The notes beneath the pieces are model-generated. The model saw only the letters and a list, made by a program, of their open reading frames with translations, searched no databases and was not told the origin of the DNA. From NCBI GenBank assembly GCA_029262835.1, contig JAJCYQ010000027.1, positions 1 to 34,317 on the forward strand: DNA of 34,317 bases. Direction: 5' to 3'. How positions within the stretch are numbered: position 1 is the stretch's first letter; each line of letters opens with the position of its first letter. The translations under genes and the position numbers were made by a program. Source of the DNA: Bacteroidota bacterium. GTDB taxonomy: Bacteria; Bacteroidota; Rhodothermia; Rhodothermales; UBA10348. Below are positions 23,286 to 31,549 of the stretch, one piece after another.

Positions 23286-25679
23286 ATGCATAGATTTTTC
23301 CTCGTCCTTCTCGTGTCTGCGTTCGTCGCTTTTCCATCGACAGCGCAGCAATCTAACGCTGGCATGTCACATGCGACAGGCCTCGGCTTTGGAGGCGTAT
23401 CGGCAACCGATGGCTCGCGCATTTTCGTTGGCTCGGCGCCCATGGGCTGGCCGCGCGGGGACGAACCGGCCGGAGCCGTTTACGAATTCCAGCTCGGACC
23501 GGATGGCGCGTGGATCAACACATCGCAGCTCACCGCGCCAAACGGAAGGATTGGTGATGATTTTGGGCGAAGCATTGCCCTTCACGGGGAGTCGGTGCTC
23601 GTTGGTGCGCCGGGTCTGTCAACGGTCCATGTGTATGAGTTGGATACCACGGGCGCCTGGCGTGCTACGCGCGCGCTTGCGCCCTCGACGCTGCCCGATG
23701 GCATGGAGTTCGGCGGTGCGTATGCGCGTGCCGGGTCGAGGACGGCGAATATTGCTGTCACGGCCACGTTTGCGGCAGTGAATGCATTTGACGCAGAGAA
23801 GAATGATGGCCAGGTCCACGTATTCGTGTCGGGGTCGGATGGCTCGTGGCGCGAAACGAGTGTTGTGCGGCCCGATGGCGTGCAGCCTGGCGATGGTTTT
23901 GGATTCGCCGTGGCCGCTATCGATGATATTCTGGTCGTTGGTGCACCAGGCGCGAACGAGCGTGCTGGCGCCGTGTATGCCTTCCGCGTGGCGGCAGACG
24001 GAAGCACGACGCTCGAAAAGCGTATCGTGCTGGAGAATCACGCGGGCCCCGCCGGTCTGGGCACCAGCCTCGCCATGCACCGTGCACACCTTGTTGCCGG
24101 GACGCCGCTCGTTGCTGGCGGCGGCGGTGTTGTGGTCTATGATGGATACAACGACTGGGTGGAAATGGCGCGCGCCGCGCCTCCGGCCATTGACGGCTTC
24201 CGGATGGCAGGTTTCGGGGCCATGGTGGCCGTTTCCGAGACCGACGTGCTCGTCGGTACGCGCCGTGGCATCGTCTTCGCCTCGCCCTTTGCCGCCGAGC
24301 CCGATTTCAGTGTGATTCAGGCGCCCGGTGAGCGTCAGCAGCCAGGATTCGGAGCGGGTCTGTCGATTGCGGGAGATGTGGCCGTCATTGGATCGCCAAC
24401 GGCCGACTTTGAGGCCGGCGTGGCAACCGTCTTCGAGCGCAGCGCCGCCTCCGGGCGCTGGGTAGCGACTGATATCCTGGAGAGCGAAGTGGGCCATTTT
24501 GAGGCCGTGACCGGCGCTGACATTCGGTGCGAAGACGGTGAGGCCGGTGCTTTCGGATGTGAAGGGGTCGATCTTCTGGCATTTCTGCCCATCAAGGACC
24601 TGGCATCGCAGCGCGGCGTCGGTATGACGGACATCTGGGGCTGGACCGATGAAGTAACCGGCAAGGAGTGGGTGCTGGCAGGCCGAACCGACGGCGTGAG
24701 CTTCGTGGATATTTCGAACCCGAACAATCCAGTCTACGTCGGTGAACTCCCCAAAACGGCCACCTCACCCGGCAGTGGGTGGCGCGATGTCAAGGTATAC
24801 CGGGACCATGCGTACGTCGTGGCCGATGGCGCCGAGCATCATGGCGTGCAGATATTCGACCTGCGCCAGCTTCGCGATGTAAAGCCCGAGGACATGCCGG
24901 TCACCTTCATGGAAACGAACTGGTATGGGGGCGTAGCCAGCACGCACAATTTTGTGATCAACGAGGAGACCGGGTTTGGATACGCGGTAGGGAATCGGAG
25001 TGGTGGCGAAACCTGCCAGGGGCAACTCCACATGCTGGATCTTTCGGATCCGGCCAATCCGGTGTTTGCGGGCTGCTTTTCGGCTACCGAGACGGGAGGC
25101 ACGCATGACTCGCAGTGCGTAGTGTACCGCGGTCCCGATGCCGACTACCAGGGCCGGGAAATCTGTCTCAACTCCAACGGCTCCTCATTCGTGATTGCCG
25201 ATGTGACCGACAAAGAAAATCCGGTCACGATCGTCAATACGAAGTACCCGCTCCTCGCCTACACCCACCAGGGTTGGCTGTCGGAAGATCAGCGCTATTT
25301 CTACATGAACGATGAACTCGATGAGCTCAACAACCTCGTAGAAGGAACGCGGACGCTGATCTGGGACGTTGCCGACCTCGACGATCCCCTGCTGGTTGCC
25401 GAGTACACATCCGACGTGCCCGCGAGCGACCACAATCTGTACATTGACGGCACGACCATGTACCAGGCCAATTACCAGGCCGGTCTGCGCGTCCTCGACG
25501 TCTCCGATCCGCTGAACCCCGTTGAAATTGGCTACTTCGACACGGTCCCCTTTGGCGTGGACGAACCCGGCTTCGGCGGCGCGTGGAGCAGCTACCCGTA
25601 CTTCGAAAGCGGTGTCATTCCGGTCACGAGCCGGGGCGAGGGGCTCTTTCTGCTCCGCAAACAGCAGCAGGATCTATAA
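23286..25679 (+). CDS. FG-GAP / LVIVD 'choice-of-anchor B' extracellular protein
   Basis: A 797-residue secreted beta-propeller-type protein. The start at 23286 gives a signal peptide (MHRFFLVLL...PSTAQQ). Residues about 30-400 hold FG-GAP-like repeats with DDFG/GDGFG motifs followed by VGAPG-type strands, as in integrin-like propellers. From about 413 a Cys-containing junction (CEDGEAGAFGCEG) leads into LVIVD repeats with VDISNPNNPVYVGELP, VADVTDKENPVTIV and LDVSDPLNPVEIGYFDT. This is the arrangement of the 'choice-of-anchor B' family. Members usually end in a sorting tag or anchor; this one stops after LLRKQQQDL with none visible. The role is unknown; cell-surface binding or an enzyme scaffold is possible. 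Confidence 0.88.
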   Translation: MHRFFLVLLVSAFVAFPSTAQQSNAGMSHATGLGFGGVSATDGSRIFVGSAPMGWPRGDEPAGAVYEFQLGPDGAWINTSQLTAPNGRIGDDFGRSIALHGESVLVGAPGLSTVHVYELDTTGAWRATRALAPSTLPDGMEFGGAYARAGSRTANIAVTATFAAVNAFDAEKNDGQVHVFVSGSDGSWRETSVVRPDGVQPGDGFGFAVAAIDDILVVGAPGANERAGAVYAFRVAADGSTTLEKRIVLENHAGPAGLGTSLAMHRAHLVAGTPLVAGGGGVVVYDGYNDWVEMARAAPPAIDGFRMAGFGAMVAVSETDVLVGTRRGIVFASPFAAEPDFSVIQAPGERQQPGFGAGLSIAGDVAVIGSPTADFEAGVATVFERSAASGRWVATDILESEVGHFEAVTGADIRCEDGEAGAFGCEGVDLLAFLPIKDLASQRGVGMTDIWGWTDEVTGKEWVLAGRTDGVSFVDISNPNNPVYVGELPKTATSPGSGWRDVKVYRDHAYVVADGAEHHGVQIFDLRQLRDVKPEDMPVTFMETNWYGGVASTHNFVINEETGFGYAVGNRSGGETCQGQLHMLDLSDPANPVFAGCFSATETGGTHDSQCVVYRGPDADYQGREICLNSNGSSFVIADVTDKENPVTIVNTKYPLLAYTHQGWLSEDQRYFYMNDELDELNNLVEGTRTLIWDVADLDDPLLVAEYTSDVPASDHNLYIDGTTMYQANYQAGLRVLDVSDPLNPVEIGYFDTVPFGVDEPGFGGAWSSYPYFESGVIPVTSRGEGLFLLRKQQQDL

Positions 25680-25976
25680 AGCCCCCGACGTGGAGCAGGA
25701 CGCGGCCGGCGTTATTCCGTCTACCGACAGGATAGCGTCGGCCCGGACCGTGCGCGTGTGACCGTTCCGTATTTCAAACCGGACCCAATCGGCGCCGTTC
25801 TGGGCAAAAACGTCGCGGATGATCGCCTCGGCTACCTGTCCGTCCGTCTCTGCCATTCGTCCGTCCGCGCACTTTTCATCACGATAGACGACGCACACGA
25901 CGCGCCCCAACACCGCATGGTGCTCCAACCGATCGTGGAACGAGCAGTCAATGGGTGTATAGGGGACGGTGCTCAT
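25674..25976 (-). CDS. Rof-like (Rho-binding antiterminator) small protein
   Basis: A 100-residue protein resembling the Rof/YaeO family, whose E. coli member binds Rho and inhibits termination. Family marks are the N-terminal YTPIDCSFHDRLEHHAVL (about 6-23), a central VVYRDE strand, and a C-terminal TRTVRADAILSVDG that matches the 'IRLDxLVSVDG' end of Bacteroidota members. Its ATG overlaps the TGA of the DUF427 gene (TGATG), so the two are co-translated. Its own 3' end overlaps the convergent LVIVD gene by six bases. Whether it binds Rho here is inference. Confidence 0.72.
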   Translation of the reverse strand: MSTVPYTPIDCSFHDRLEHHAVLGRVVCVVYRDEKCADGRMAETDGQVAEAIIRDVFAQNGADWVRFEIRNGHTRTVRADAILSVDGITPAASCSTSGAL

Positions 25977-26389
25977 CAGTGCTCAGCCAGCAGCTCGATC
26001 GTGGCCCAGCGTTGGTCGAACCCGATATGACCCTTCAGCATGTCCGAGTAGGGCAGCGGATCTTCGTACGCCCAGGCAGCTCGCTCTATATCTACGGGTC
26101 CACCTGTGAAACGGAAATACGATGCCGCACCCTTTATGGGACATGCCGTTGTAAACCCCTCCTCTTTCTCGAACATCTCCATGCGCGTGTCGTCCACGGG
26201 AATGTAAAACGAAGGGTTGTAGACAGAGCGGCCTACTTCTTTGAGAATGAGTGCACGATCGGTCTCTGCAATTACCTCGCCGCCAATGCGGACGCGGACT
26301 ACGTTCGGATACGTGTCGGTAATATGCCAGTGACCGGCACCATTGGGGCTTTCCTTACGTCGGATCAGAATCGGATTGTCGTCAGACAT
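25976..26389 (-). CDS. DUF427 family protein
   Basis: A 137-residue protein of the DUF427 family, a small compact beta-fold of unknown function. Typical features are IGGEVIAETDRALILKE (about 36-52), YNPSFYIPVDDTRMEMFE (about 57-74), TTACPIKGAASYF (about 80-92), and AAWAYEDPLP near 104. It is probably cytoplasmic, with no signal or membrane segment. It is the first gene of a two-gene unit with the Rof-like gene and lies 32 bases from the 3' end of the upstream DUF1028 gene, so it may share that transcript. Confidence 0.9.
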   Translation of the reverse strand: MSDDNPILIRRKESPNGAGHWHITDTYPNVVRVRIGGEVIAETDRALILKEVGRSVYNPSFYIPVDDTRMEMFEKEEGFTTACPIKGAASYFRFTGGPVDIERAAWAYEDPLPYSDMLKGHIGFDQRWATIELLAEH

Positions 26390-26421
26390 GGGCAGAATAT
26401 ATGCGGACTGTGAACAGCCTT

Positions 26422-27450
26422 TCAGTTGGAGGTCATTTCGCGTACAAGTCGTCCTATCAGCGCGTCGTCATCCGGAAGCAGCTTTGACGACGGGAGACGG
26501 GTCACGAGCTCGGCCCACCGCTCGTCCTGGGCTTGGGCCCGCTTCAGGAAGGGAATGGCGTCGTTCACGTCCCCATTTCCGACGAGCGTAATCCCGACCC
26601 AGAACGGCGCCTCGCCGTTCGTGGCGTCATCAGGCAGAAGCGACATGGCCATGTCGTACTGCTCAAGCGCCGCGGCCATGTCGCCTGCCGTGACAAAGGC
26701 ATCGCCGGCGTTCATGGCATTGTAGGCGCGCTGCATCCGAACCAGGCGCCTCAGTTCAGCAATCGGCTCCGGATGGTCGTCAATACGGAGGTCGAAAAGC
26801 CGGTCCTGCCACGCGAGCCCCGTACCTTCGGCCTTGGCCACGATGAGCGCCGCGGACTGTTTGCCGCGGATATCCCCGCCCTCGGCCTGCGCCGCTTCGA
26901 GCGCCGCCAGCATGCGGTCGGCAAGGTCGCCCTCCGTCGTTTCAAACGCACGCGCCATGGCTGGCCATACCGTCTCGCTTTCCATCATGTTGGCCTGTAC
27001 CGAATATCCGTCTCCCACGTGGTGGCCCGCCGCCTGCACCGCCAGGCTCCCGGTGTGCGCCGCGACGCGGCCCGATGCATCGACCATGGCTACCTGACGA
27101 ACGGCTTCACCGGTATCGGTCGAGACCAATGCGGCGAGCGCTTCTTCCGCGGTGCGCCCGGTGCGCATGAGTTCGAGGCCAAGCGGGCCATAGCGCGAAT
27201 CGACGAACGACTGTGTGGCGACCGCTCCCACTCCGGGCTCAACGAAGGGCACAATCGGGCCGACCGAGAACCAGTGGGATTGCACGGCGACGCCAAGCTG
27301 GCCGGTCTCCGCATCGTAGGCGACGATGGAATACGTAGCGACGGGCCGCTTCGGCGCGTCATCGGGGCGCGTCCCGCTCTGGGCGACAGCTGTGTGCGTA
27401 AAAACCAGGGCGATAACCAGAACGGAGGCAAATAAACGGAGACGGATCAT
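26422..27450 (-). CDS. Exported DUF1028 (Ntn-hydrolase-like) protein with C-terminal TPR
   Basis: A 342-residue secreted protein. A signal peptide (1-23, ending AVAQ) precedes a DUF1028 domain (about 38-235) with TYSIVAYDAETGQLGVAVQSHWFSVG, GVGAVATQSFVDSRYGPLGLELM and NMMESETVWPAMARAFE. The fold is related to N-terminal-nucleophile hydrolases, though substrates are not well established. Residues about 235-320 form one or two TPR-like repeats (AYNAMNAGDAFVTAGDMAAALEQYD). Its start overlaps the stop of the S33 hydrolase gene (ATGA), so the two are probably made together. Confidence 0.9.
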   Translation of the reverse strand: MIRLRLFASVLVIALVFTHTAVAQSGTRPDDAPKRPVATYSIVAYDAETGQLGVAVQSHWFSVGPIVPFVEPGVGAVATQSFVDSRYGPLGLELMRTGRTAEEALAALVSTDTGEAVRQVAMVDASGRVAAHTGSLAVQAAGHHVGDGYSVQANMMESETVWPAMARAFETTEGDLADRMLAALEAAQAEGGDIRGKQSAALIVAKAEGTGLAWQDRLFDLRIDDHPEPIAELRRLVRMQRAYNAMNAGDAFVTAGDMAAALEQYDMAMSLLPDDATNGEAPFWVGITLVGNGDVNDAIPFLKRAQAQDERWAELVTRLPSSKLLPDDDALIGRLVREMTSN

Positions 27451-28406
27451 GGCGTTTGCGGTTCAATGCGTGAAAGGAAACGGCGGACGGCAGCGGCAAA
27501 CTCATCGGGTTTGTCGACCATCGATACGTGGCCGGCGTCGTCAATGACTTCGACGCGGGCATCTGGTATGATGGCGGCGAATTCGTGCATGGTTTCCGGA
27601 CGGGCTTCATCGAACTCGCCGGCAATGAGGAGTGTCGGGACGCGGATATTCTGGAGTTCGACCGTTCGGTCGTAGGTCAGGAGCGTACCTGTAGCGGTGA
27701 ACTCGCTCGGCCCCCACATGGCCTGGTACATCTCCGTGTTCCCATCGACTCCCGCGCATTCCGGGACCTCGCGTGGGGGCTGCTGGTGATACAGGAACCG
27801 GGCGTAGAACGAGTCGGTGGCGGCCACATATTCCGCGTCGCTGAACGTGCCCGCCGCCTCGTGCCGGCGGATGACGTCCTGCAGGCGCGGCGAGAGTTCG
27901 TCAATGAGTGAGGTCGCATCCTCGAGCCACCGGGGTGTGCTCAGAAGCGGTCCGGCCAGGATGAGCGACTCCAGTCCACGAGCGGGCGTCGTGAGCGCAT
28001 ATTCCGCGGCCACGGTGCCGCCCCAGGAAGAGCCGAGCAGGTGCACCGTATCCAGGTCCAACGCCGCGCGCAGGGCATCTATTTCCGATACAAAGTGTGG
28101 CAGGTTCCAGTAGGACGTATCGGTCGGCCTGACCGATAGCCCCGTTCCGAGCTGATCATACCGGATGACGGGCCGGTCGGTAATGCGTTCGTCGAGCAGC
28201 CCGAAATAACAGCTGGTCGATCCCGGGCCGCCGTGGATCATGACGAGCGGCGTGCCAGGTGCGTCGGCGTGATGCATCTCATAGAAAATGCGGCCGCCAT
28301 CGACATCCACGAACCCGCTGCGCGTGTCGGACCCGGGCGGTGGGGTGCCACAGGCTGCGGCGAACAGCAGGGCGACGAAGGCAACGGCACCCATCGGACG
28401 TCGCAT
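27447..28406 (-). CDS. Proline iminopeptidase-like alpha/beta hydrolase lipoprotein (S33)
   Basis: A 319-residue predicted lipoprotein from the ATG at 28406; an upstream ATG at 28439 would add 11 residues, and neither has a clear ribosome site. The lipobox LFAAAC sits near residue 19. The alpha/beta hydrolase core shows the oxyanion motif HGGPGS, nucleophile Ser in LGSSWGGT, Asp in GEFDEARPE and His in DDAGHVS, all in S33 order. S33 relatives release N-terminal Pro or other residues from short peptides. Pairing with a DUF1028-TPR protein suggests a shared envelope peptide-processing job (inference). Confidence 0.85.
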   Translation of the reverse strand: MRRPMGAVAFVALLFAAACGTPPPGSDTRSGFVDVDGGRIFYEMHHADAPGTPLVMIHGGPGSTSCYFGLLDERITDRPVIRYDQLGTGLSVRPTDTSYWNLPHFVSEIDALRAALDLDTVHLLGSSWGGTVAAEYALTTPARGLESLILAGPLLSTPRWLEDATSLIDELSPRLQDVIRRHEAAGTFSDAEYVAATDSFYARFLYHQQPPREVPECAGVDGNTEMYQAMWGPSEFTATGTLLTYDRTVELQNIRVPTLLIAGEFDEARPETMHEFAAIIPDARVEVIDDAGHVSMVDKPDEFAAAVRRFLSRIEPQTP

Positions 28407-28472
28407 GGCCGGCCCGTGGAACGTACGACGATAAACCATGGCGGGGGTATCTGGAATTGGTTACGGCAAGAA

Positions 28473-28502
28473 CTCAATGTACAACGGCTCAATGTACAAC
28501 GG
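28473..28502. repeat. Perfect 15-bp tandem duplication across the modC stop codon
   Basis: The 15 bases at 28473-28487 are repeated exactly at 28488-28502. On the modC strand the copies read GCC-GTT-GTA-CAT-TGA twice in the same frame, so the last codons and the stop are duplicated. Translation ends at the first TGA (28489-28491), and the second copy is an in-frame reserve stop. Confidence 0.92.
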
Positions 28503-29547
28503 CGCCCGGAATGTGTGCCAAGACCCGCGTGCCAACCACCAGCCCGAGTTGGTTCGCCTGACGACGGGACACCCGCGACAGAAACTCCACTTCACCCGAG
28601 GTGAGGACGACAATCATGGTCGATTCGCCGCTGCTGCACGTGGAGCGGACCGTGCATGGGATGGCTTCGTCGGCGTCCGGGCCCAACGGCACGGTTGGGG
28701 GGGAAAGCAACGTGCGATTGGCGTAGACAATGAGCCTCATTGGATGCGTGACCTCATACGGACCACCGGGCACCCAGATTGACCCGTCGCCGAGCCGAAT
28801 ACGCGACATCCGGGTCTCGGCGTCGTACCCGAGCGGCAGGACGCCGACGGGGACGGCAGCGTCTGCACGGTGGGCCAGCGGGCTGTCCAGATCGGTCATG
28901 ATCTTTGCAATCGGCAGGCACGGCGCCGCACGGCCGGCATCCAGGAAAGCCATGTAGTCTGCAAGCCGGATTACATCGTCCATATTGTGACTCACGAAGA
29001 TCATTGGAATGTCCCACGAACGGCGGATATGCAGGAGTTGGGACAGTACAGGTTCTTTTCGATCGGCGTCGAGGCTGGCCAGCGGTTCGTCCAACAGAAG
29101 CAGGCGGGGTCCTGACGCGAGGGCACGTGCAATGGCGACGCGTTGGCGCTCGCCGCCCGAGAGCGTGGCAGGTCGCCGCTCGAGCAGTGCCTCAATTTCC
29201 AGGACATCCGTGATGTCGCCCAGGTGCGGGTGTCCGTTGTGTGATGCGCGTTTCACTGCATACGCCAAATTCTCGCGGACGCTCAGATGCGGGAACAGCT
29301 GGGCATCCTGGAATACGTATCCGATACGTCGCCGATGGGGTGGAACGAAGAGGTCGTCGTCCTGCCACGTTTCGCCAGCGACATGAATGTGGCACGCGGC
29401 GTGCCGGTCGAGGCCTGCGAGCGTGCGGAGAAGCGTGGTTTTTCCGGCCCCTGACGGCCCGAAGAGTGCTGTCACCCCGGTGTCCGGCCACGAATCGGAA
29501 ACGTCGAGTCGAAAATTACCCTGTCTGATGTGCAGGTCCAGCTTCAT
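28489..29547 (-). CDS. modC: Molybdate ABC transporter ATPase
   Basis: A 352-residue ATPase of the molybdate/tungstate importer. Walker A GPSGAGKT is at 30-37, the Q-loop in [14 protein letters not shown] near 78-90, the signature [10 protein letters not shown] at 129-138, and Walker B LLLLDEP at 149-155. The nucleotide domain ends near residue 235. The C-terminal 115 residues hold a TOBE-type domain (about 285-350) that in ModC binds oxyanion and lowers transport when molybdate is plentiful. Its ATG overlaps the modB stop (ATGA). Confidence 0.95.
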   Translation of the reverse strand: MKLDLHIRQGNFRLDVSDSWPDTGVTALFGPSGAGKTTLLRTLAGLDRHAACHIHVAGETWQDDDLFVPPHRRRIGYVFQDAQLFPHLSVRENLAYAVKRASHNGHPHLGDITDVLEIEALLERRPATLSGGERQRVAIARALASGPRLLLLDEPLASLDADRKEPVLSQLLHIRRSWDIPMIFVSHNMDDVIRLADYMAFLDAGRAAPCLPIAKIMTDLDSPLAHRADAAVPVGVLPLGYDAETRMSRIRLGDGSIWVPGGPYEVTHPMRLIVYANRTLLSPPTVPLGPDADEAIPCTVRSTCSSGESTMIVVLTSGEVEFLSRVSRRQANQLGLVVGTRVLAHIPGAVVH

Positions 29548-30242
29548 GGAAGCACCCGGGCTGTTCCTGCTCCCGCTGCCTGCTGGTCGTGCTGGTGATT
29601 GTAGGCATAGACGACGATGAGCATCAGGAGCGATGCCGCGACGAGAACGAGCGAGAGCGCGTGGGCGCTGGCGTAGTTGAGCGTTTCAACGTGGTCGTAA
29701 ACGGCGATCGAGGCCACGCGCGTAACGCCCGGAATATTGCCGCCAATCATAAGCACGACACCGAACTCGCCCACGGTATGGGCGAACCCAAGGACCGAGG
29801 CTGTCACGAATCCGGGGCGCGCGAGTGGCAGGGCCACGGTGAAGAACCGATCGAGTGGGCCCGCCCCGAGCGTCGCCGCCGTGTCCAGCGGCGCGCGGCC
29901 CGCCGCACGAAAGGCGTTTTGAACCGGCTGGACGACGAAGGGCAGCGAGTAGATGACCGAGCCGATCACGAGGCCGGGAAACGTGAACGCCAGGGAAGGC
30001 TCGGCGAAGAGTGTGCCCAGTGGCCCTCGGGGCCCCAATACCAGCAAAAGATAGAAACCGAGTACGGTCGGAGGAAGGACGAGCGGGAGCGCGACGACGG
30101 CTTCCAGTACGGCTCGGAATCGGGACGCGGAGCGGGCCATGAACCACGCCAGCGGCGTTCCGATCAAAAGCAGGATACCCGTGGTCACAAGTGCGAGGCG
30201 CAGCGTGAGCAGAAGGGCATTGGTGTCGGCCGGCGTCAGCAT
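29544..30242 (-). CDS. modB: Molybdate ABC transporter permease
   Basis: A 232-residue inner-membrane permease with about five helices. The EAA coupling loop, [28 protein letters not shown], is clear near residues 125-152, and [19 protein letters not shown] (about 51-69) is typical of ModB. It would form the dimeric channel driven by ModC and fed by ModA. It lies nine bases after modA and overlaps modC by four bases. Confidence 0.96.
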   Translation of the reverse strand: MLTPADTNALLLTLRLALVTTGILLLIGTPLAWFMARSASRFRAVLEAVVALPLVLPPTVLGFYLLLVLGPRGPLGTLFAEPSLAFTFPGLVIGSVIYSLPFVVQPVQNAFRAAGRAPLDTAATLGAGPLDRFFTVALPLARPGFVTASVLGFAHTVGEFGVVLMIGGNIPGVTRVASIAVYDHVETLNYASAHALSLVLVAASLLMLIVVYAYNHQHDQQAAGAGTARVLP

Positions 30243-30251
30243 CTCGCAGTA

Positions 30252-31070
30252 TCAGGGCGTGTTGTATCCATGGGCTCGGATAATACGGCGCGCTGCAGGG
30301 GACTGCATCCATTCGAAAAAAGACCGGGCGGCGTCCTGATCGGAAAGCAGGACCATATGCTGTTCAATTGGAGTGTGCAGCGAATCGGGGACGATCCAGA
30401 TGCCGGAAGATCCCGTGCCTCGTTCGTCCGCCGGGAGCGCGTCGTCGCGGACACGTCCGGACTGGATGAGAGAGGAGAGCGCCACGAATCCGCGATGCGC
30501 GTGGCCTGTGGCGACAAACGTGTAGGCCTGGGAGACGCTCTCGCCGAATACGAGTCCCTCTGGAGGTGGGGTCCACCAGGCCGAGTCCTGCCACGTGGTT
30601 GCAGACGAGAGTGCGTCAAGGGCCGCCGCGCCGTAAGGAGCTGTTTCCGGGTTGGCGATGGCGGTGCGCCCGGGAGCGGCGCTCCATGAGGGAGACCAGA
30701 GAGCGAGACGGCCCGTGGCGTAGGCGGCGCGTCCGAGCGCCCGGTGATCGAGGCGGGCCGGGCGGAGCGTATCGGCGGCCAGGAAAACGTCGTACGGCGC
30801 GCCGGCTTCGATCTGGGCAAACAGTTTGCCGGTCGATCCACTTGTCAGCGTGGCATGGAGGCCGGTCTCCCGTTCCCATTCCGCAGACAGTATTTCCATG
30901 GTGACCATGAAGTTGCTGGCGACGGCAACGTATACTGGCTGGATGCTTCCCTCCCTGCCGGAATCCAAGCCTGAATCCACGCCGGAATCGTCGCCAGGTG
31001 AACGGCCGCACGCCGACCCCATCAGAATCAGCAGCAGAACCAGGACCGGGAATGGGGTAATGCCCTTCAT
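30252..31070 (-). CDS. modA: Molybdate-binding lipoprotein
   Basis: A 272-residue substrate-binding lipoprotein. The start at 31070 is chosen because the signal peptide follows directly, with lipobox GSAC (Cys21) and then a linker with repeated DSG. The type II binding-protein domain shows VYVAVASNFMVTMEILSAEWERETG (about 40-64), the SGSTGKLFAQIEAGAPYDVFLAAD block that carries the oxyanion-binding Ser residues, and the C-terminal FFEWMQSPAARRIIRAHGY typical of ModA. It is the first gene of modABC. It would bind molybdate or tungstate; the sequence does not decide which. Confidence 0.94.
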   Translation of the reverse strand: MKGITPFPVLVLLLILMGSACGRSPGDDSGVDSGLDSGREGSIQPVYVAVASNFMVTMEILSAEWERETGLHATLTSGSTGKLFAQIEAGAPYDVFLAADTLRPARLDHRALGRAAYATGRLALWSPSWSAAPGRTAIANPETAPYGAAALDALSSATTWQDSAWWTPPPEGLVFGESVSQAYTFVATGHAHRGFVALSSLIQSGRVRDDALPADERGTGSSGIWIVPDSLHTPIEQHMVLLSDQDAARSFFEWMQSPAARRIIRAHGYNTP

Positions 31071-31094
31071 AGGCGTGAATGATATATTACCGGC
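31071..31094. promoter_or_regulatory. Very short divergent gap between modA and a small membrane protein gene
   Basis: Only 24 bases, AT-rich in the middle (GATATATTA), separate the two starts. One or both promoters must extend into the genes. I see no full ModE-type operator. Confidence 0.4.
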
Positions 31095-31523
31095 ATGATT
31101 ACAGCAATGCTCGACGCCGGAATGGCTGTCCTGATCTGGCTCGTTCAGATCATCGTCTATCCGTCGTTTCGGACGCAGCGCGTGGAAGGTTTTGCGTTCT
31201 GGCATGCCGCGTACACGCAGCGCATGGGATACATCGTGGGGCCCCTCATGCTGTTCCAGGCGACATTCCACGCCGTGGCCTGGCGTGGTGTTCTGCTCGA
31301 GGAGGGCTTCCTGTCGTGGCCCGCGGCGCTCCAGACCACATCATTGCTGCTCATTCTTACAGCCTGGGCCGTAACCGCATTCGTCAGCGTGCCGTGTCAC
31401 CGTGCCTTGTCCACGACAGGATACAGCACGCACCCCATAGAGCGGCTCATCCGCACGAACTGGTGGCGAACCGGCCTCTGGACCCTTGTGGCCGTGCTTT
31501 CTCTGCTGACTGGCCTTCAATAA
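31095..31523 (+). CDS. Four-helix integral membrane protein of unknown function
   Basis: A 142-residue hydrophobic protein with about four helices (7-22, 45-63, 80-100 and 122-140). Conserved-looking charged and aromatic residues lie between them: YPSFR at 22-26, FWHAAYTQRMGYIVGPLMLFQ at about 34-54, VPCHRALS near 98, and IRTNWWRTGLW near 119-129. The pattern resembles small Bacteroidota membrane proteins in the broad DUF1772-like group, but I cannot assign a family firmly. It diverges from modA and converges with the propeller lipoprotein gene. A link to molybdate uptake is only positional. Confidence 0.78.
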   Translation: MITAMLDAGMAVLIWLVQIIVYPSFRTQRVEGFAFWHAAYTQRMGYIVGPLMLFQATFHAVAWRGVLLEEGFLSWPAALQTTSLLLILTAWAVTAFVSVPCHRALSTTGYSTHPIERLIRTNWWRTGLWTLVAVLSLLTGLQ

Positions 31524-31547
31524 ATGTAACAATGAAAGTTACATTTG
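31523..31547. terminator. AT-rich perfect inverted repeat between convergent genes
   Basis: AAATGTAAC (31523-31531) and GTTACATTT (31539-31547) are exact inverted copies around a seven-base spacer. The repeat starts at the last base of the membrane-protein stop and ends two bases before the stop of the convergent propeller gene. It could be a weak bidirectional terminator. It has much less GC than the other terminators here, so a protein-binding site is an alternative. Confidence 0.5.
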
Positions 31548-31549
31548 GG

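Noticed and set aside
31071-31094. ModE operator upstream of modA
   Set aside because: The AT-rich centre lacks the paired half-sites expected of a ModE site.
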